This document shows, piece after piece, positions 9,298-17,352 of a stretch of DNA of 64,000 nucleotides. The position numbers and the translations under genes are program-made. Numbering within the stretch: the first letter of the stretch is position 1; each line of letters opens with the position of its first letter. The DNA is from Neorhizobium alkalisoli. Lineage in GTDB: Bacteria; Pseudomonadota; Alphaproteobacteria; Rhizobiales; Rhizobiaceae. Below the pieces are notes generated by a model. It did not search any database and was not told the origin of the DNA. It worked only from the letters and a program-made list of their open reading frames with translations. The stretch is taken from assembly GCF_007829835.1 (NCBI RefSeq), contig NZ_VIWP01000001.1, forward strand, positions 496,001 to 560,000, in the 5' to 3' direction.

Positions 9298-10260
9298 TCA
9301 AGCCTTGTATGTCTGGACCGCGCCGGGGAGCTTGCTCCATTCGGCGTACCAGCTGTTGAACAGCTTGAACTGCGCTTCGACATAACCCTGCTGGCTTTCC
9401 GTCAGCGCGTCGGTCTCGTTGAAATGCAGCGTGTATTCCTTGTCGCCCTTCAGCACCATCATGTGTTTGAAGAAGAGGACCAGATCCGGGCCTTCGTCGA
9501 AGGAGGAAAGAACGCCGAGCGCTTCTTCCAGCTCCTTGGCACGCACGCGGGCATCGACATCGCCGGTGGCAGCAGCCTGCGCGAGGTTGCACAGATGCAG
9601 GACTTCCTTCGGCAGAACGTTGCCGATACCGGTGATTGCGCCGGTCGCGCCGCAATTGACGAAACCGTGGAACACGGCCGTATCAACGCCGATCATCAGC
9701 GAGACGTCATCGTCACGGCTGGTGATGGTTTCTGCGGCATAACGCAGGTCTGCCGGACCGCCGAACTCCTTGAAGCCGACGAGGTTCGGATGCTCGGCGC
9801 GCAGCGCGAAGAACAGGTCGGCGCGGGTGGCAAAGCCGTAATAGGGGCTGTTGTAGATGACGGCCGGAAGGTCCGGAGCAGCGGCAAGGATCGCCTTGAA
9901 ATGCGCCTTCTGCGCACCGATCACCGAACCACGCGACAGGACGCGCGGGATAACCATCAGGCCCTGTGCGCCAACCTTCTGTGCGTGCGCGGCAAGTGCC
10001 ACGGCCGAGGCCGAGTTGATGGCGCCCGTTCCGACGATGACAGGAATGCCAGCCTTGACGAGGCGCTCGACGCCTTCCATGCGCTGCGCGTCGGTCAGAA
10101 GCGGCCAGTCACCCATCGAGCCGCAATAGACGACAGCCGACATCCCATCGGCGATCAGCTGCTTGCCCTTGGCAACAAGCGCATCGAAATCCGGCGTACG
10201 GTCCGGCTTGCAGGGGGTCATCAGCGCCGGAACGACGCCGGAAAAAATCTTTGCCTTCAT
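9298..10260 (-). CDS. hypD: DapA-family lyase, probable 1-pyrroline-4-hydroxy-2-carboxylate deaminase
   Basis: 320 residues of the dihydrodipicolinate synthase/N-acetylneuraminate lyase TIM-barrel family. The Schiff-base Lys is at residue 164 (GFKEFGG) and the catalytic Tyr at 136 (IYNSPYYG). The usual GTTGE loop is YCGSMGDW, as I recall for the hydroxyproline-pathway deaminase HypD. That enzyme converts pyrroline-4-hydroxy-2-carboxylate to 2-oxoglutarate semialdehyde and ammonia. The start at 10260 has a good Shine-Dalgarno (AGGAG) on the minus strand. A GntR gene lies upstream and an FAD amino-acid oxidoreductase downstream. Epimerase and semialdehyde dehydrogenase are not in the window, so the pathway is incomplete here. 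Confidence 0.75.
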   Translation of the reverse strand: MKAKIFSGVVPALMTPCKPDRTPDFDALVAKGKQLIADGMSAVVYCGSMGDWPLLTDAQRMEGVERLVKAGIPVIVGTGAINSASAVALAAHAQKVGAQGLMVIPRVLSRGSVIGAQKAHFKAILAAAPDLPAVIYNSPYYGFATRADLFFALRAEHPNLVGFKEFGGPADLRYAAETITSRDDDVSLMIGVDTAVFHGFVNCGATGAITGIGNVLPKEVLHLCNLAQAAATGDVDARVRAKELEEALGVLSSFDEGPDLVLFFKHMMVLKGDKEYTLHFNETDALTESQQGYVEAQFKLFNSWYAEWSKLPGAVQTYKA

Positions 10261-10338
10261 CTCAAACTCCTGGAAATCCGTCGAGCACGCGCCCCTCGGC
10301 CGTTGCCTCTGAGGTTGAGAATACAACTTTCATTTCCG

Positions 10339-10348
10339 TTGTCGACAA
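10339..10348. promoter_or_regulatory. candidate GntR operator TTGTCGACAA before hypD-like gene
   Basis: A perfect 10-bp palindrome TTGTCGACAA lies about 80 bp upstream of the hypD-like start, in the gap after the gntR gene. Its TTGT-NN-ACAA spacing is of the kind bound by GntR/FCD regulators. A near copy (TTGTCGACAT) precedes the gntR gene at 11080. Confidence 0.5.
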
Positions 10349-10364
10349 AAAAAATACAAGGCTG

Positions 10365-11069
10365 TCAGAGCTCGAGATCAAGCCTGTCATTGCGGGTCAA
10401 AAGGCGGCCGATCTGCTCGACGATCTGCTCGCCATGCGCCTTGCCGAGACGGTCGGCAGCGGCGATATCGCGCGCTTCGATGGCGGCGATGATTTCCTCG
10501 TGCTCTTCGACGAAACGTTGCGGCAGGCGGTCGTCATAGGACTGGTAATAAAGGCGAAGCATGCGACGGCCCTCGCCGAGAAGCCGGTCGAAAAACCCGA
10601 AATAATAGGCGTTGCGCCCGGCAGCGGCGATGGCCGAATGGAAGGCCGCATTGGTGGCAATCATCTCCAGCGCGTCCTGCGCTGCGACTGCCGCCGAAAA
10701 TTCCGTCTGATGGACGCGGATGATCTTGAGATCTTCCGCACGGTGATATTGCGCGGCGAGCCGGGTGGTGACGCGATACATCAGCACCAGCGCATCGAAA
10801 TAGGCGGGCATGCCAAGGAAATCGATATTCGAGACCATGGTCGAGCGATTGGGCAGGGTCTCGATCAACCCTTCGCCGGCAAGGCGCACCAAAGCCTCGC
10901 GGATCGGGGTGCGCGACATGCCGAAGCGGTTGGCGAGCTGGACCTCGTCTATCGCGCTGCCAGGTTCAAGTTTGAGATCGAGAATCTCGTCACGCAGCAG
11001 GTCATAGACAAGCTTTACACCGGAGCCGCGTTTGCGTTCCGTCGTCTGACCCGGATCGATGTCTGTCAT
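10365..11069 (-). CDS. GntR/FCD-family transcriptional regulator
   Basis: 234 residues. An N-terminal winged helix-turn-helix (about residues 15-80, with FGMSRTPIREALVRLAGEGLI as the recognition region) is followed by an all-helical FCD effector domain with the metal-ligand type His pattern (NAAFHSAI, EEHEEII, and a late KAHGEQ). Start at 11069 follows an AAGGGG Shine-Dalgarno; an upstream start at 11102 is less likely. The gene lies upstream of the hypD-like and FAD-oxidoreductase genes on the same strand, so it probably controls them in response to a hydroxyproline-type substrate. Effector identity is inference from neighbours. Confidence 0.85.
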   Translation of the reverse strand: MTDIDPGQTTERKRGSGVKLVYDLLRDEILDLKLEPGSAIDEVQLANRFGMSRTPIREALVRLAGEGLIETLPNRSTMVSNIDFLGMPAYFDALVLMYRVTTRLAAQYHRAEDLKIIRVHQTEFSAAVAAQDALEMIATNAAFHSAIAAAGRNAYYFGFFDRLLGEGRRMLRLYYQSYDDRLPQRFVEEHEEIIAAIEARDIAAADRLGKAHGEQIVEQIGRLLTRNDRLDLEL

Positions 11070-11079
11070 GCGCCGCCCC

Positions 11080-11089
11080 TTGTCGACAT
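11080..11089. promoter_or_regulatory. candidate autoregulatory GntR site TTGTCGACAT
   Basis: TTGTCGACAT, differing by one base from the palindrome TTGTCGACAA at 10339, lies 11 bp upstream of the chosen gntR start codon, where bound repressor would block its own transcription or initiation. Confidence 0.4.
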
Positions 11090-11176
11090 GATGTTTGGTC
11101 AACCTAGCCTATGACCATCATAGTGCCGGCCCGCAAGACAGGATCACGCATGATCCTATGCTTTGCGCCCCTTTCT

Positions 11177-12082
11177 TCAATCGGACGTCTTTATGACAGC
11201 TGTATTCAGTGCTTCGAGATGAAGAAGCAGACCGCTGTGGTCCTTTTCGCCCCCGCCCTCAGAGACGAATGTCGTATATTCGTCGCGCACCTCTTCCGTC
11301 AGAGGCAGGCGAAGCGACAGCTTTTCCGCCACCGCAGCGACGGCATTGAGATCCTTCAGCTGATTGCGGGATGATCCGCCCGGCTGAAAGTCCCTGGCGA
11401 TCATCCGCGCACCATGAAGATCGAGAATGCGGCTTTCGGCGAAACCACCGCGGATCGCGTTCCGGAACGCCTCGCGCGACGCACCGCCCGCCTCGACCAG
11501 GATCATAGCCTCGGCCACAGCGCCGATGGTGATGGCGACGATCTGCTGGTTGGCCAGTTTACAGATCTGACCAGCACCACTCGGACCGACATGGGTAACG
11601 CGGCCAAGCACCGAGAAGACATCCGCGAGGCCGGCGATAACCTCCGCATCGCCGCCCGCCATCATTGCCAGCGTCCCCTCCCGCGCACCGACAACGCCAC
11701 CGGAGACGGGCGAATCGATATGGGCGATGCCAAGACCTTGCAGCCTTGCCGCATGGTCCTTCGCGGCATCGGGAATGATCGAGCTGGTATCAACGACGAC
11801 GGCGCCAGGCTTCAATGCCTCGGCGCAGCCGCTGTCGAACAGGACCGAGGCGACAGCAGCCGCATCGGTCAGCATCGTGAACACGACCTCCGCATCCTTG
11901 ACCGCTTCCGCCGGCGATGCGGCCAGCGTGGCACCTTCAGCCTCGAGTGGCCGGGCCTTTTCCGCATCGCGGTTCCAGACGGCGAGCGGATAACCGGCGG
12001 CAAGCAGCCTGCGCGCCATTGGCCCACCCATCAGGCCGGTTCCGAGAAAGGCGATCTTCCTCTTTGATCCAGACGCGCTCAT
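11177..12082 (-). CDS. 3-hydroxyisobutyrate dehydrogenase-family NAD(P) oxidoreductase
   Basis: 301 residues. The N-terminal Rossmann domain begins IAFLGTGLMGGPMARRLLAAGY; the substrate motif DSPVSGGVVGA and the catalytic Lys in GAGQICKLANQQ follow; the C-terminal half is helical. These are features of beta-hydroxyacid dehydrogenases, which include 3-hydroxyisobutyrate dehydrogenase, tartronate semialdehyde reductase and L-threonate dehydrogenase (LtnD). Its ATG overlaps the stop of the denD-like gene upstream, so they are co-translated. Context with a D-erythronate-type dehydrogenase favours a sugar-acid substrate such as threonate or tartronate semialdehyde; the exact one cannot be read. 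Confidence 0.85.
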   Translation of the reverse strand: MSASGSKRKIAFLGTGLMGGPMARRLLAAGYPLAVWNRDAEKARPLEAEGATLAASPAEAVKDAEVVFTMLTDAAAVASVLFDSGCAEALKPGAVVVDTSSIIPDAAKDHAARLQGLGIAHIDSPVSGGVVGAREGTLAMMAGGDAEVIAGLADVFSVLGRVTHVGPSGAGQICKLANQQIVAITIGAVAEAMILVEAGGASREAFRNAIRGGFAESRILDLHGARMIARDFQPGGSSRNQLKDLNAVAAVAEKLSLRLPLTEEVRDEYTTFVSEGGGEKDHSGLLLHLEALNTAVIKTSD

Positions 12083-13062
12083 CCGAGCTTTCCTCCAAGC
12101 TCGTCCTCGATATGCACGCGGATGATCTCGTCGAAATTCTTTTCTGCCGTGAAACCGAGTTCGGTGGCGCGTCTTGCCTCGAAGCCCGGCGCCCAGCCGG
12201 CGACCATTTTCATGATCATCTCGTTCGGCTCGTGGCGGATCAGCTTGACGGCCTTCTCGCCCGCGGCCCGGCGCAGCGCCTCGATCTGCTCACCGACCGT
12301 CGCGCTGACGCCCGGCATGGACAGGCTGCGGCGTGGCCCGACCCGGTCAAGGTCGATTTCTGCCGCATGGATTAGGAAACCAACGGCCGAACGCGGTGAA
12401 GCATGCCAGTGGCGAACGTCGAGCGGAACCGGCAGAATGGCTTCCTCGCCGATCAGCGGTTCGCGCAGGATGTTGGAGAAGAAACCAGAGGCTGCCTTGT
12501 TCGGCTTGCCCGGCCGGATGCAGACCGTCGGCAGACGGATGCCGATACCGTCGAAGAAACCGCGGCGGCTGTAATCGGCGAGCAGCAGTTCCGAGATCGC
12601 CTTCTGGGTGCCGTAGCTGGTGAGCGGCGTCAGGTGGAAATCGTCCGGAATGGAGAGCGGCAGCGGCGCACCGACAACGGCGATCGAAGACGTGAAGACG
12701 ACACGCGGCTTGTAGCCATCCTCTCCATTTGCCAGCCGGATCGCGTCGAACAGATAGCGGGTGCCATCGAGATTGATGCGGTAGCCCTTGTCGAAATCGA
12801 GTTCCGCCTCACCGGACACGATCGCGGCGAGATGGAAGATGACGTCCGGCCGCGTTGCGATCAGCTTTTCCGCTTCGCCGGGTGTCGAGATGTCCATTTC
12901 ATGCGCAGAAACCGCACCGGAAAAACCTGCAGGCGAATCGGGTATGACGACATCGACCAGCGTCAGCTTTTCGGCCGGGCGACCGCCAATGCCATCAGTC
13001 ACCAGTTTTGCGGTCAGTTTGCGTCCCACCATGCCGGCGGCGCCGATGATCAGAATATGCAC
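12079..13062 (-). CDS. denD: NAD-dependent epimerase/dehydratase family protein, D-erythronate dehydrogenase-like
   Basis: 327 residues of the extended SDR family. The N-terminal NAD motif is LIIGAAGMVGRKL; VIFHLAAIVSGEAE and the catalytic pair in SYGTQKAISE (YxxxK) are intact. The overall pattern matches what I recall of DenD, which oxidises D-erythronate to 2-keto-D-erythronate, but the partner genes otnK, otnC and otnI are absent here. First gene of a minus-strand pair with the hydroxyisobutyrate-dehydrogenase-like gene (4-bp overlap), divergent from the FAD-linked dehydrogenase. A GntR-type site lies 66 bp upstream of its start. Sugar-acid specificity is inference. Confidence 0.65.
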   Translation of the reverse strand: MHILIIGAAGMVGRKLTAKLVTDGIGGRPAEKLTLVDVVIPDSPAGFSGAVSAHEMDISTPGEAEKLIATRPDVIFHLAAIVSGEAELDFDKGYRINLDGTRYLFDAIRLANGEDGYKPRVVFTSSIAVVGAPLPLSIPDDFHLTPLTSYGTQKAISELLLADYSRRGFFDGIGIRLPTVCIRPGKPNKAASGFFSNILREPLIGEEAILPVPLDVRHWHASPRSAVGFLIHAAEIDLDRVGPRRSLSMPGVSATVGEQIEALRRAAGEKAVKLIRHEPNEMIMKMVAGWAPGFEARRATELGFTAEKNFDEIIRVHIEDELGGKLG

Positions 13063-13127
13063 GGAAACTCCTCCCTTTTCCTTTTTGGATGCAACAGGCC
13101 AAACTACCTCAAATTTGGCTTGTAGGG

Positions 13128-13138
13128 TTGTCTGATAA
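13128..13138. promoter_or_regulatory. candidate operator TTGTCTGATAA in divergent promoter
   Basis: TTGTCTGATAA lies between the denD-like gene (minus) and the FAD-linked dehydrogenase (plus), in a 188-bp divergent intergenic region. It is embedded in GGTT-N7-AACC and resembles the site TTGTCAGACAT upstream of the FAH-family gene at 15552. A common binding site for the GntR regulator at 14719 is inferred. Confidence 0.45.
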
Positions 13139-13250
13139 CCTTATATGCTTGCGTTGAAAACAACGAAGTTCGCCGCCGAGGAAAAAGCCGGGACAGATTC
13201 CGTCCGTCCTGGCTGGGATGCGGTGAACGACATGGGTAGGAGGCCCTGAC

Positions 13251-14693
13251 ATGACCGGAGAAACCAGCGCGATCGAGGCGCATCGATCGTCCTTGCGTGC
13301 AATGCTCGGCGAGGATCTGGTCTTGACGGGTATCGAGGAGATTGCCCGCTACTGCCGTGACTGGCATGGCGATGTCAGCAGCAGCGCCGTTGCCGTCGTC
13401 AGGCCACGATCGACCGCGGATGTCGTGGCTGCCGTAAAGGCCTGCCGGGAACTTGGTCTTTCGATCGTGCCGCAGGGCGGCAATACCGGTCTCGCGCTTG
13501 GCGCAACTCCCGATGCGCCCGAGCGCGAAGTGGTCATCACTCTCGAGCGGATGAACCGGATCAGGACCATCGACCCGGATGATTTTTCCGCCGTCGTCGA
13601 GGCGGGTTGCATCCTCTCCGAACTCAAGGATGCCATTGCCGAAAAGGGCATGTTCTTCCCGCTCGCGCTCGGCGCACAGGGAAGCTGCCGGATCGGCGGC
13701 AATGTTTCGACCAATGCCGGCGGCATCAACGTTCTGCGTTATGGAATGACCCGCGAACTCGTGCTTGGCCTTGAGGTTGTGCTGGCGGATGGTAGCCTGT
13801 TCGAAGGCCTTTCCACCCTGCGCAAGGACAATCGCGGCATCGACTTGAAGCAACTCTTCATCGGCGCCGAAGGCACGCTCGGCATCATCACCGCGGTCTC
13901 GGTCAAGCTGTCGCCCTATCCCGACAATGTCGCAACCGCGCTTTTGGGCCTCGCTTCGCTCGATGATGCGATCAGTCTTTTCCGGCGCGCTCGCCGCGAC
14001 TGCTGCGACCTGATGTCGGCCTTCGAATTCATGCCGCCGCTCGCCTTCACGCTGGCGCGCGAGGCGATGCCCGACCTGCCGATCCCGATCTCGGGCGATT
14101 ACCCCGCCTATGTCCTGATGGAGATCTCGGGAAGTGGCCTCGTCGACGTCGACGATCTGATGGGCCGTTTTCTCGAAGGCGTCATGACGGACGGTCTCGT
14201 TGTCGATGGCACGATCGCATCCTCGCAGACCCAGGCGCGCAATCTCTGGCTGATCCGCGAAGGCATGAACGAGGGGCAGGCCAAACGCGGCTCGCATATG
14301 CGCAGCGACGTCTCCGTGCCCCTTTCCCGCCTCGCGGCTTTTGTTGCGGAAGCCGAAGAGGCAATTGGCAAGGCGCTTCCGAACTGCATCAGCGTCTCTT
14401 ACGGCCATGTCGGCGACGGCAATGTGCACCTGAACGTCCTTCCGCCCAACGATATGACGGGCAAAGCGAGGACCGACATCATCTATGCGGCAAAGAACGC
14501 GCTGAACGAGGTGGTCGACCGGTACAATGGCAGTATCAGCGCCGAGCACGGTATTGGCCGCCTGAAACGCCCGGACTTCGAAAGCCGGCTGCCGGAGACC
14601 CATCGCAAGCTGCTGACCGCAGTCAAGACGGCGATCGATCCAAATCTGCTGCTCAATCCGGGATGCCAATTGAATCTTTCCGCAATCTCGTAG
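13251..14693 (+). CDS. FAD-linked D-2-hydroxyacid dehydrogenase (GlcD/D-lactate dehydrogenase-like)
   Basis: 480 residues of the VAO/PCMH flavoprotein family. The FAD-binding domain (about residues 40-220) carries PQGGNTGLALGA and GNVSTNAGGINVLRYG; the C-terminal cap has YGHVGDGNVHLN and SAEHGIGRLK, which supply metal and substrate ligands in D-lactate and D-2-hydroxyglutarate dehydrogenases. It oxidises a D-2-hydroxyacid to the 2-keto acid, passing electrons to a carrier or quinone. ATG at 13251 follows an AGGAGG 8 bases upstream. A GntR gene follows 25 bp later. Next to TRAP transport and 2-keto-acid genes, the substrate is probably an aldonate-type hydroxyacid. Confidence 0.85.
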   Translation: MTGETSAIEAHRSSLRAMLGEDLVLTGIEEIARYCRDWHGDVSSSAVAVVRPRSTADVVAAVKACRELGLSIVPQGGNTGLALGATPDAPEREVVITLERMNRIRTIDPDDFSAVVEAGCILSELKDAIAEKGMFFPLALGAQGSCRIGGNVSTNAGGINVLRYGMTRELVLGLEVVLADGSLFEGLSTLRKDNRGIDLKQLFIGAEGTLGIITAVSVKLSPYPDNVATALLGLASLDDAISLFRRARRDCCDLMSAFEFMPPLAFTLAREAMPDLPIPISGDYPAYVLMEISGSGLVDVDDLMGRFLEGVMTDGLVVDGTIASSQTQARNLWLIREGMNEGQAKRGSHMRSDVSVPLSRLAAFVAEAEEAIGKALPNCISVSYGHVGDGNVHLNVLPPNDMTGKARTDIIYAAKNALNEVVDRYNGSISAEHGIGRLKRPDFESRLPETHRKLLTAVKTAIDPNLLLNPGCQLNLSAIS

Positions 14694-14718
14694 AAGACCG
14701 TCTGCGGAGGAGACAAAA

Positions 14719-15438
14719 ATGGTCGTGGCGGATTTCAATCAGATCAAACGAAGTGAACATCTGCCGGCCCGGATCGCCGCGCAGATCGGCCGGGAGATCA
14801 GCGAAGGTCGTATCGCGCCCGGAGACAAGCTGCCGACCGAGCATATTCTCTCCAAGACATTCGGCGTCAGCCGCTCTGTGGTGCGTGAGGCGATCGCGCA
14901 TCTGCGCAATGAGGGCCTGGTAGAAACCCGCCAGGGTGTCGGCGCCTTCGCGACGGATCTCGAACGCCGCCAGTCGATCCGGATCGAGCAGGAGGACCTG
15001 ACCGACCGCGCCAGCTTCCGCCGCCTTTTTCAGCTGCGTCTGCCGCTGGAGATCGAAGCCGCGGGACTGGCTGCCATGCATCACGGCCCGGCAGATCTCG
15101 CCAAGCTGGATGAAAGCATGGCACGCATGTCCGGCACCGAAAAATGGACGGATGAGGGCATTCTTGCTGATCTTGTCTTTCATCGACAGATCGCTGCTGC
15201 GACCCAGAATGAATATTTCCTGACAGTTCTGGGTTTCGTCGCAGAACGCATCCACCTCGCCATCAATGCGGCGCGCGCTGCGGCCGTTCTGGAGGAAATC
15301 GTCGAAGTGACGATCGCCGAGCATACGGCCATACGCGATGCGATTGCGGCCCGCGACCCGAACGGGGCGCGGCTTGCCATGCGTGCTCATCTGGTCGGCG
15401 CCGCCAGCCGAATCGGGCTAGATCTTGAGGTTTTCTAG
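14719..15438 (+). CDS. GntR/FCD-family regulator of the sugar-acid island
   Basis: 239 residues: winged helix-turn-helix at about residues 10-80 (PARIAAQIGREI, then FGVSRSVVREAIAHLRNEGLVETRQGVGAF, a FadR-subfamily pattern), then a helical FCD domain with DLVFHRQIA and EHTAIRDAI helices carrying likely metal ligands. GGAGGAG precedes the ATG. The gene is sandwiched between the FAD-linked dehydrogenase and the FAH-family/TRAP genes. Related palindromic sites flank it at 13128 and 15552, making it the likely local repressor responding to a sugar acid. Confidence 0.88.
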   Translation: MVVADFNQIKRSEHLPARIAAQIGREISEGRIAPGDKLPTEHILSKTFGVSRSVVREAIAHLRNEGLVETRQGVGAFATDLERRQSIRIEQEDLTDRASFRRLFQLRLPLEIEAAGLAAMHHGPADLAKLDESMARMSGTEKWTDEGILADLVFHRQIAAATQNEYFLTVLGFVAERIHLAINAARAAAVLEEIVEVTIAEHTAIRDAIAARDPNGARLAMRAHLVGAASRIGLDLEVF

Positions 15439-15551
15439 GACTTTACTGACGCATTGATAGCAGTAAGGTCGTTTTGGGAAGCCATTGGGAAAGCTTTTGC
15501 AACCCGACTGGACAGGCGCCAAAACTCTCTCTACAAGAGAACGTGGAGCAG

Positions 15552-15570
15552 TTGTCAGACATCCTGACAA
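15552..15570. promoter_or_regulatory. inverted repeat and candidate GntR operator upstream of the FAH/TRAP operon
   Basis: A perfect 7-bp inverted repeat, TTGTCAG-ACATC-CTGACAA, sits 45 bp before the FAH-family start codon. Its first 11 bases (TTGTCAGACAT) match the TTGTCnGAYAW pattern of the 13128 site. It could instead be the stem of a leader hairpin. Confidence 0.5.
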
Positions 15571-15614
15571 GAGGAGGGCGAACCCAGGTTCGCATCAAGA
15601 GGAGGAACCGCGCG

Positions 15615-16784
15615 GTGAATGCCGAGCAGTCGATTACCCGTGAAATGATTCTGCCTGAAGCCGCGTCCGACGCGTTGCTGATCGGTCGTGTCTGGTCGAA
15701 CAAGGCGAATGGCCCCTGTCCCGTGCTTGTCTCGCAGGATGCGTCGCAGACCCTGTTCGATCTCTCGTCGCTCGCACCAACCGTCTCCCAGCTGCTCGAG
15801 CTGGATGGTCTTGTCGCGGCACTGGCGGACAAGTCACGTTTCGACGATCTCGGTCCGCTCGATGCATTTCTCGACGGTACGGCAGGGCAGCTCCTTGCAC
15901 CCAACGATCTTCAGGCTGTGAAGGCTGCAGGCGTCACCTTTGCCGACAGCATGCTGGAGCGGGTGATCGAGGAACAGGCCAAGGGCGATCCGCTGCGAGC
16001 ACAGGATATCCGCAAGCAGCTGGCACCGGTTCTGGGCGACAACCTCAAGGGCGTCGTTGCCGGGTCGGAAAAAGCTTCCGAGGTGAAGCGCCTGCTGCAG
16101 GACATGGGTCTCTGGTCGCAATATCTCGAAGTCGGCATCGGCCCGGACGCCGAGATCTTCACCAAGGCACAGCCAATGTCTTCAGTCGGCTGCGGTTCGC
16201 TGATCGGCATTCATCCAAAGTCCGAATGGAACAACCCGGAGCCGGAAATCGTCCTCGCGGTAACTTCGGCTGGTAAAATCGTCGGCGCCGCACTCGGCAA
16301 CGACGTCAACCTGCGTGACTTCGAAGGCCGCTCGGCGCTTCTGCTCAGCAAGGCGAAGGACAACAACGCGTCCTGCTCGATCGGACCATTCATCCGCCTG
16401 TTCGACGAAAAATTCACGATCGAGGACGTGAAGTCCGCGTCGATCTCGCTTTCCGTCAGGGGCACGGACGGTTTCGAAATGACCGGCTCGAGCCAGATGA
16501 AGGCGATCAGTCGTTCGCCGGAAAATCTGGTCGGACAGCTTCTTAACGACAATCATCAATATCCGGACGGTGTTGTCTTCTTTCTCGGCACGATGTTCGC
16601 GCCGGTGAAGGACCGCCGTGGTGCGGGCCTCGGTTTCACCCACGAGATCGGTGACGTTGTGGAAATTTCCACGCCGAAGCTCGGTCGCCTGGTGAACCGG
16701 GTGGAACGCAGCGACAATTGCCCTGCATGGACATTCGGCCTTTCGGCCCTGATGGGGAACCTGGCACGCCGCGGTCTTTTGTAG
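15615..16784 (+). CDS. FAH-family 2-keto-3-deoxy-pentonate dehydratase-like protein (XylX/AraD1 type)
   Basis: 389 residues of the fumarylacetoacetate hydrolase superfamily. The beginning LLIGRVWSNKANGPCPVLV and the ending WTFGLSALMGNLARRGLL resemble XylX, the 2-keto-3-deoxy-D-xylonate/arabinonate dehydratase that yields 2-oxoglutarate semialdehyde. The C-terminal FAH core contains the metal-binding EPEIVLAV region. GTG at 15615 is chosen: AGGAGG ends 9 bases upstream and the length then matches XylX; a longer reading from 15474 would cross the palindrome at 15552. No pentonate dehydratase is in the window, so the upstream step must be encoded elsewhere or differ. Confidence 0.75.
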   Translation: MNAEQSITREMILPEAASDALLIGRVWSNKANGPCPVLVSQDASQTLFDLSSLAPTVSQLLELDGLVAALADKSRFDDLGPLDAFLDGTAGQLLAPNDLQAVKAAGVTFADSMLERVIEEQAKGDPLRAQDIRKQLAPVLGDNLKGVVAGSEKASEVKRLLQDMGLWSQYLEVGIGPDAEIFTKAQPMSSVGCGSLIGIHPKSEWNNPEPEIVLAVTSAGKIVGAALGNDVNLRDFEGRSALLLSKAKDNNASCSIGPFIRLFDEKFTIEDVKSASISLSVRGTDGFEMTGSSQMKAISRSPENLVGQLLNDNHQYPDGVVFFLGTMFAPVKDRRGAGLGFTHEIGDVVEISTPKLGRLVNRVERSDNCPAWTFGLSALMGNLARRGLL

Positions 16785-16804
16785 GACGCGGCCTTTTGTA
16801 AGAC
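16771..16804 (+). repeat. 17-bp tandem duplication across the stop codon
   Basis: GCGGTCTTTTGTAGGAC (16771-16787) is followed immediately by GCGGCCTTTTGTAAGAC (16788-16804), 15 of 17 bases identical. The stop codon of the FAH-family gene lies in the first copy. It looks like a recent slip duplication between two operon genes. Confidence 0.8.
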
Positions 16805-16818
16805 TCCGGGAGGGGAGC

Positions 16819-17352
16819 ATGCAAAGAACAATCGATCTCTTTTTCAAAGCGCTGGAAATATTGCTGATCACGCTTTTGTCCGTCATGGCGATCATGGTCT
16901 TCGTCAATGTCGTGCTGCGTTACGCATTCAATTCCGGCGTGACCGTATCGGAAGAGCTGTCCCGCTACTTCTTCGTCTGGCTGACCTTTGTCGGCGCGGT
17001 CGTCGCCTTTCGCGAACACGGCCATCTCGGCGTTGAAACGCTGGTCGCCCATTTCGGCCGCACGGGCCGGCTGATCTGCATGATCCTGTCGAACGCCCTC
17101 ATCCTCGGCTGTTCGGCTATCTTCTTCTGGGGCACCTGGCTGCAATATGACATCAATGCCAGCATGACCGCTCCAGTCACCAAGATCTCGATGATCTGGG
17201 TCTATGGCATCGGCCTCTTCACCGGCGCCGGCATGTCGCTGATCGCTCTGGAGCGGCTTTTCCGTTACCTGACCGGCCGCGTCACGGATGAGGAAATCGC
17301 TGCCTTTGCCGGCGAAAACCTCACAATCGAGCAGATGGCGGAGCGTACCTGA
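16819..17352 (+). CDS. TRAP transporter small permease (DctQ family)
   Basis: 177 residues with four hydrophobic helices (about 10-35, 48-68, 88-112, 128-152), the size and topology of DctQ-type subunits. It partners the large permease to import an organic acid with energy from the sodium or proton gradient. A GGGAGGGG Shine-Dalgarno lies 5' of the ATG. Its stop overlaps the start of the large permease gene (TGATG, 1 base). Conserved SEELSRYFFVWLTFVGA region matches the family. Confidence 0.92.
   Translation: MQRTIDLFFKALEILLITLLSVMAIMVFVNVVLRYAFNSGVTVSEELSRYFFVWLTFVGAVVAFREHGHLGVETLVAHFGRTGRLICMILSNALILGCSAIFFWGTWLQYDINASMTAPVTKISMIWVYGIGLFTGAGMSLIALERLFRYLTGRVTDEEIAAFAGENLTIEQMAERT

Noticed and set aside
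9298..10260. Naming this gene dapA (lysine biosynthesis)
   Set aside because: The active-site loop is CGSMGDW rather than GTTGE, and the neighbours are an amino-acid oxidoreductase and a GntR regulator, which fits a deaminase of the hydroxyproline type better.
13104..14738. Long minus-strand reading frame opposite the FAD-linked dehydrogenase
   Set aside because: It mirrors a strongly supported plus-strand gene; the product is polar and low-complexity in look, and a real Shine-Dalgarno is missing. A shadow frame.
15474..15614. Upstream extension of the FAH-family protein
   Set aside because: No homology in the extra 47 residues, it would cross the inverted repeat at 15552, and AGGAGG supports the GTG at 15615.
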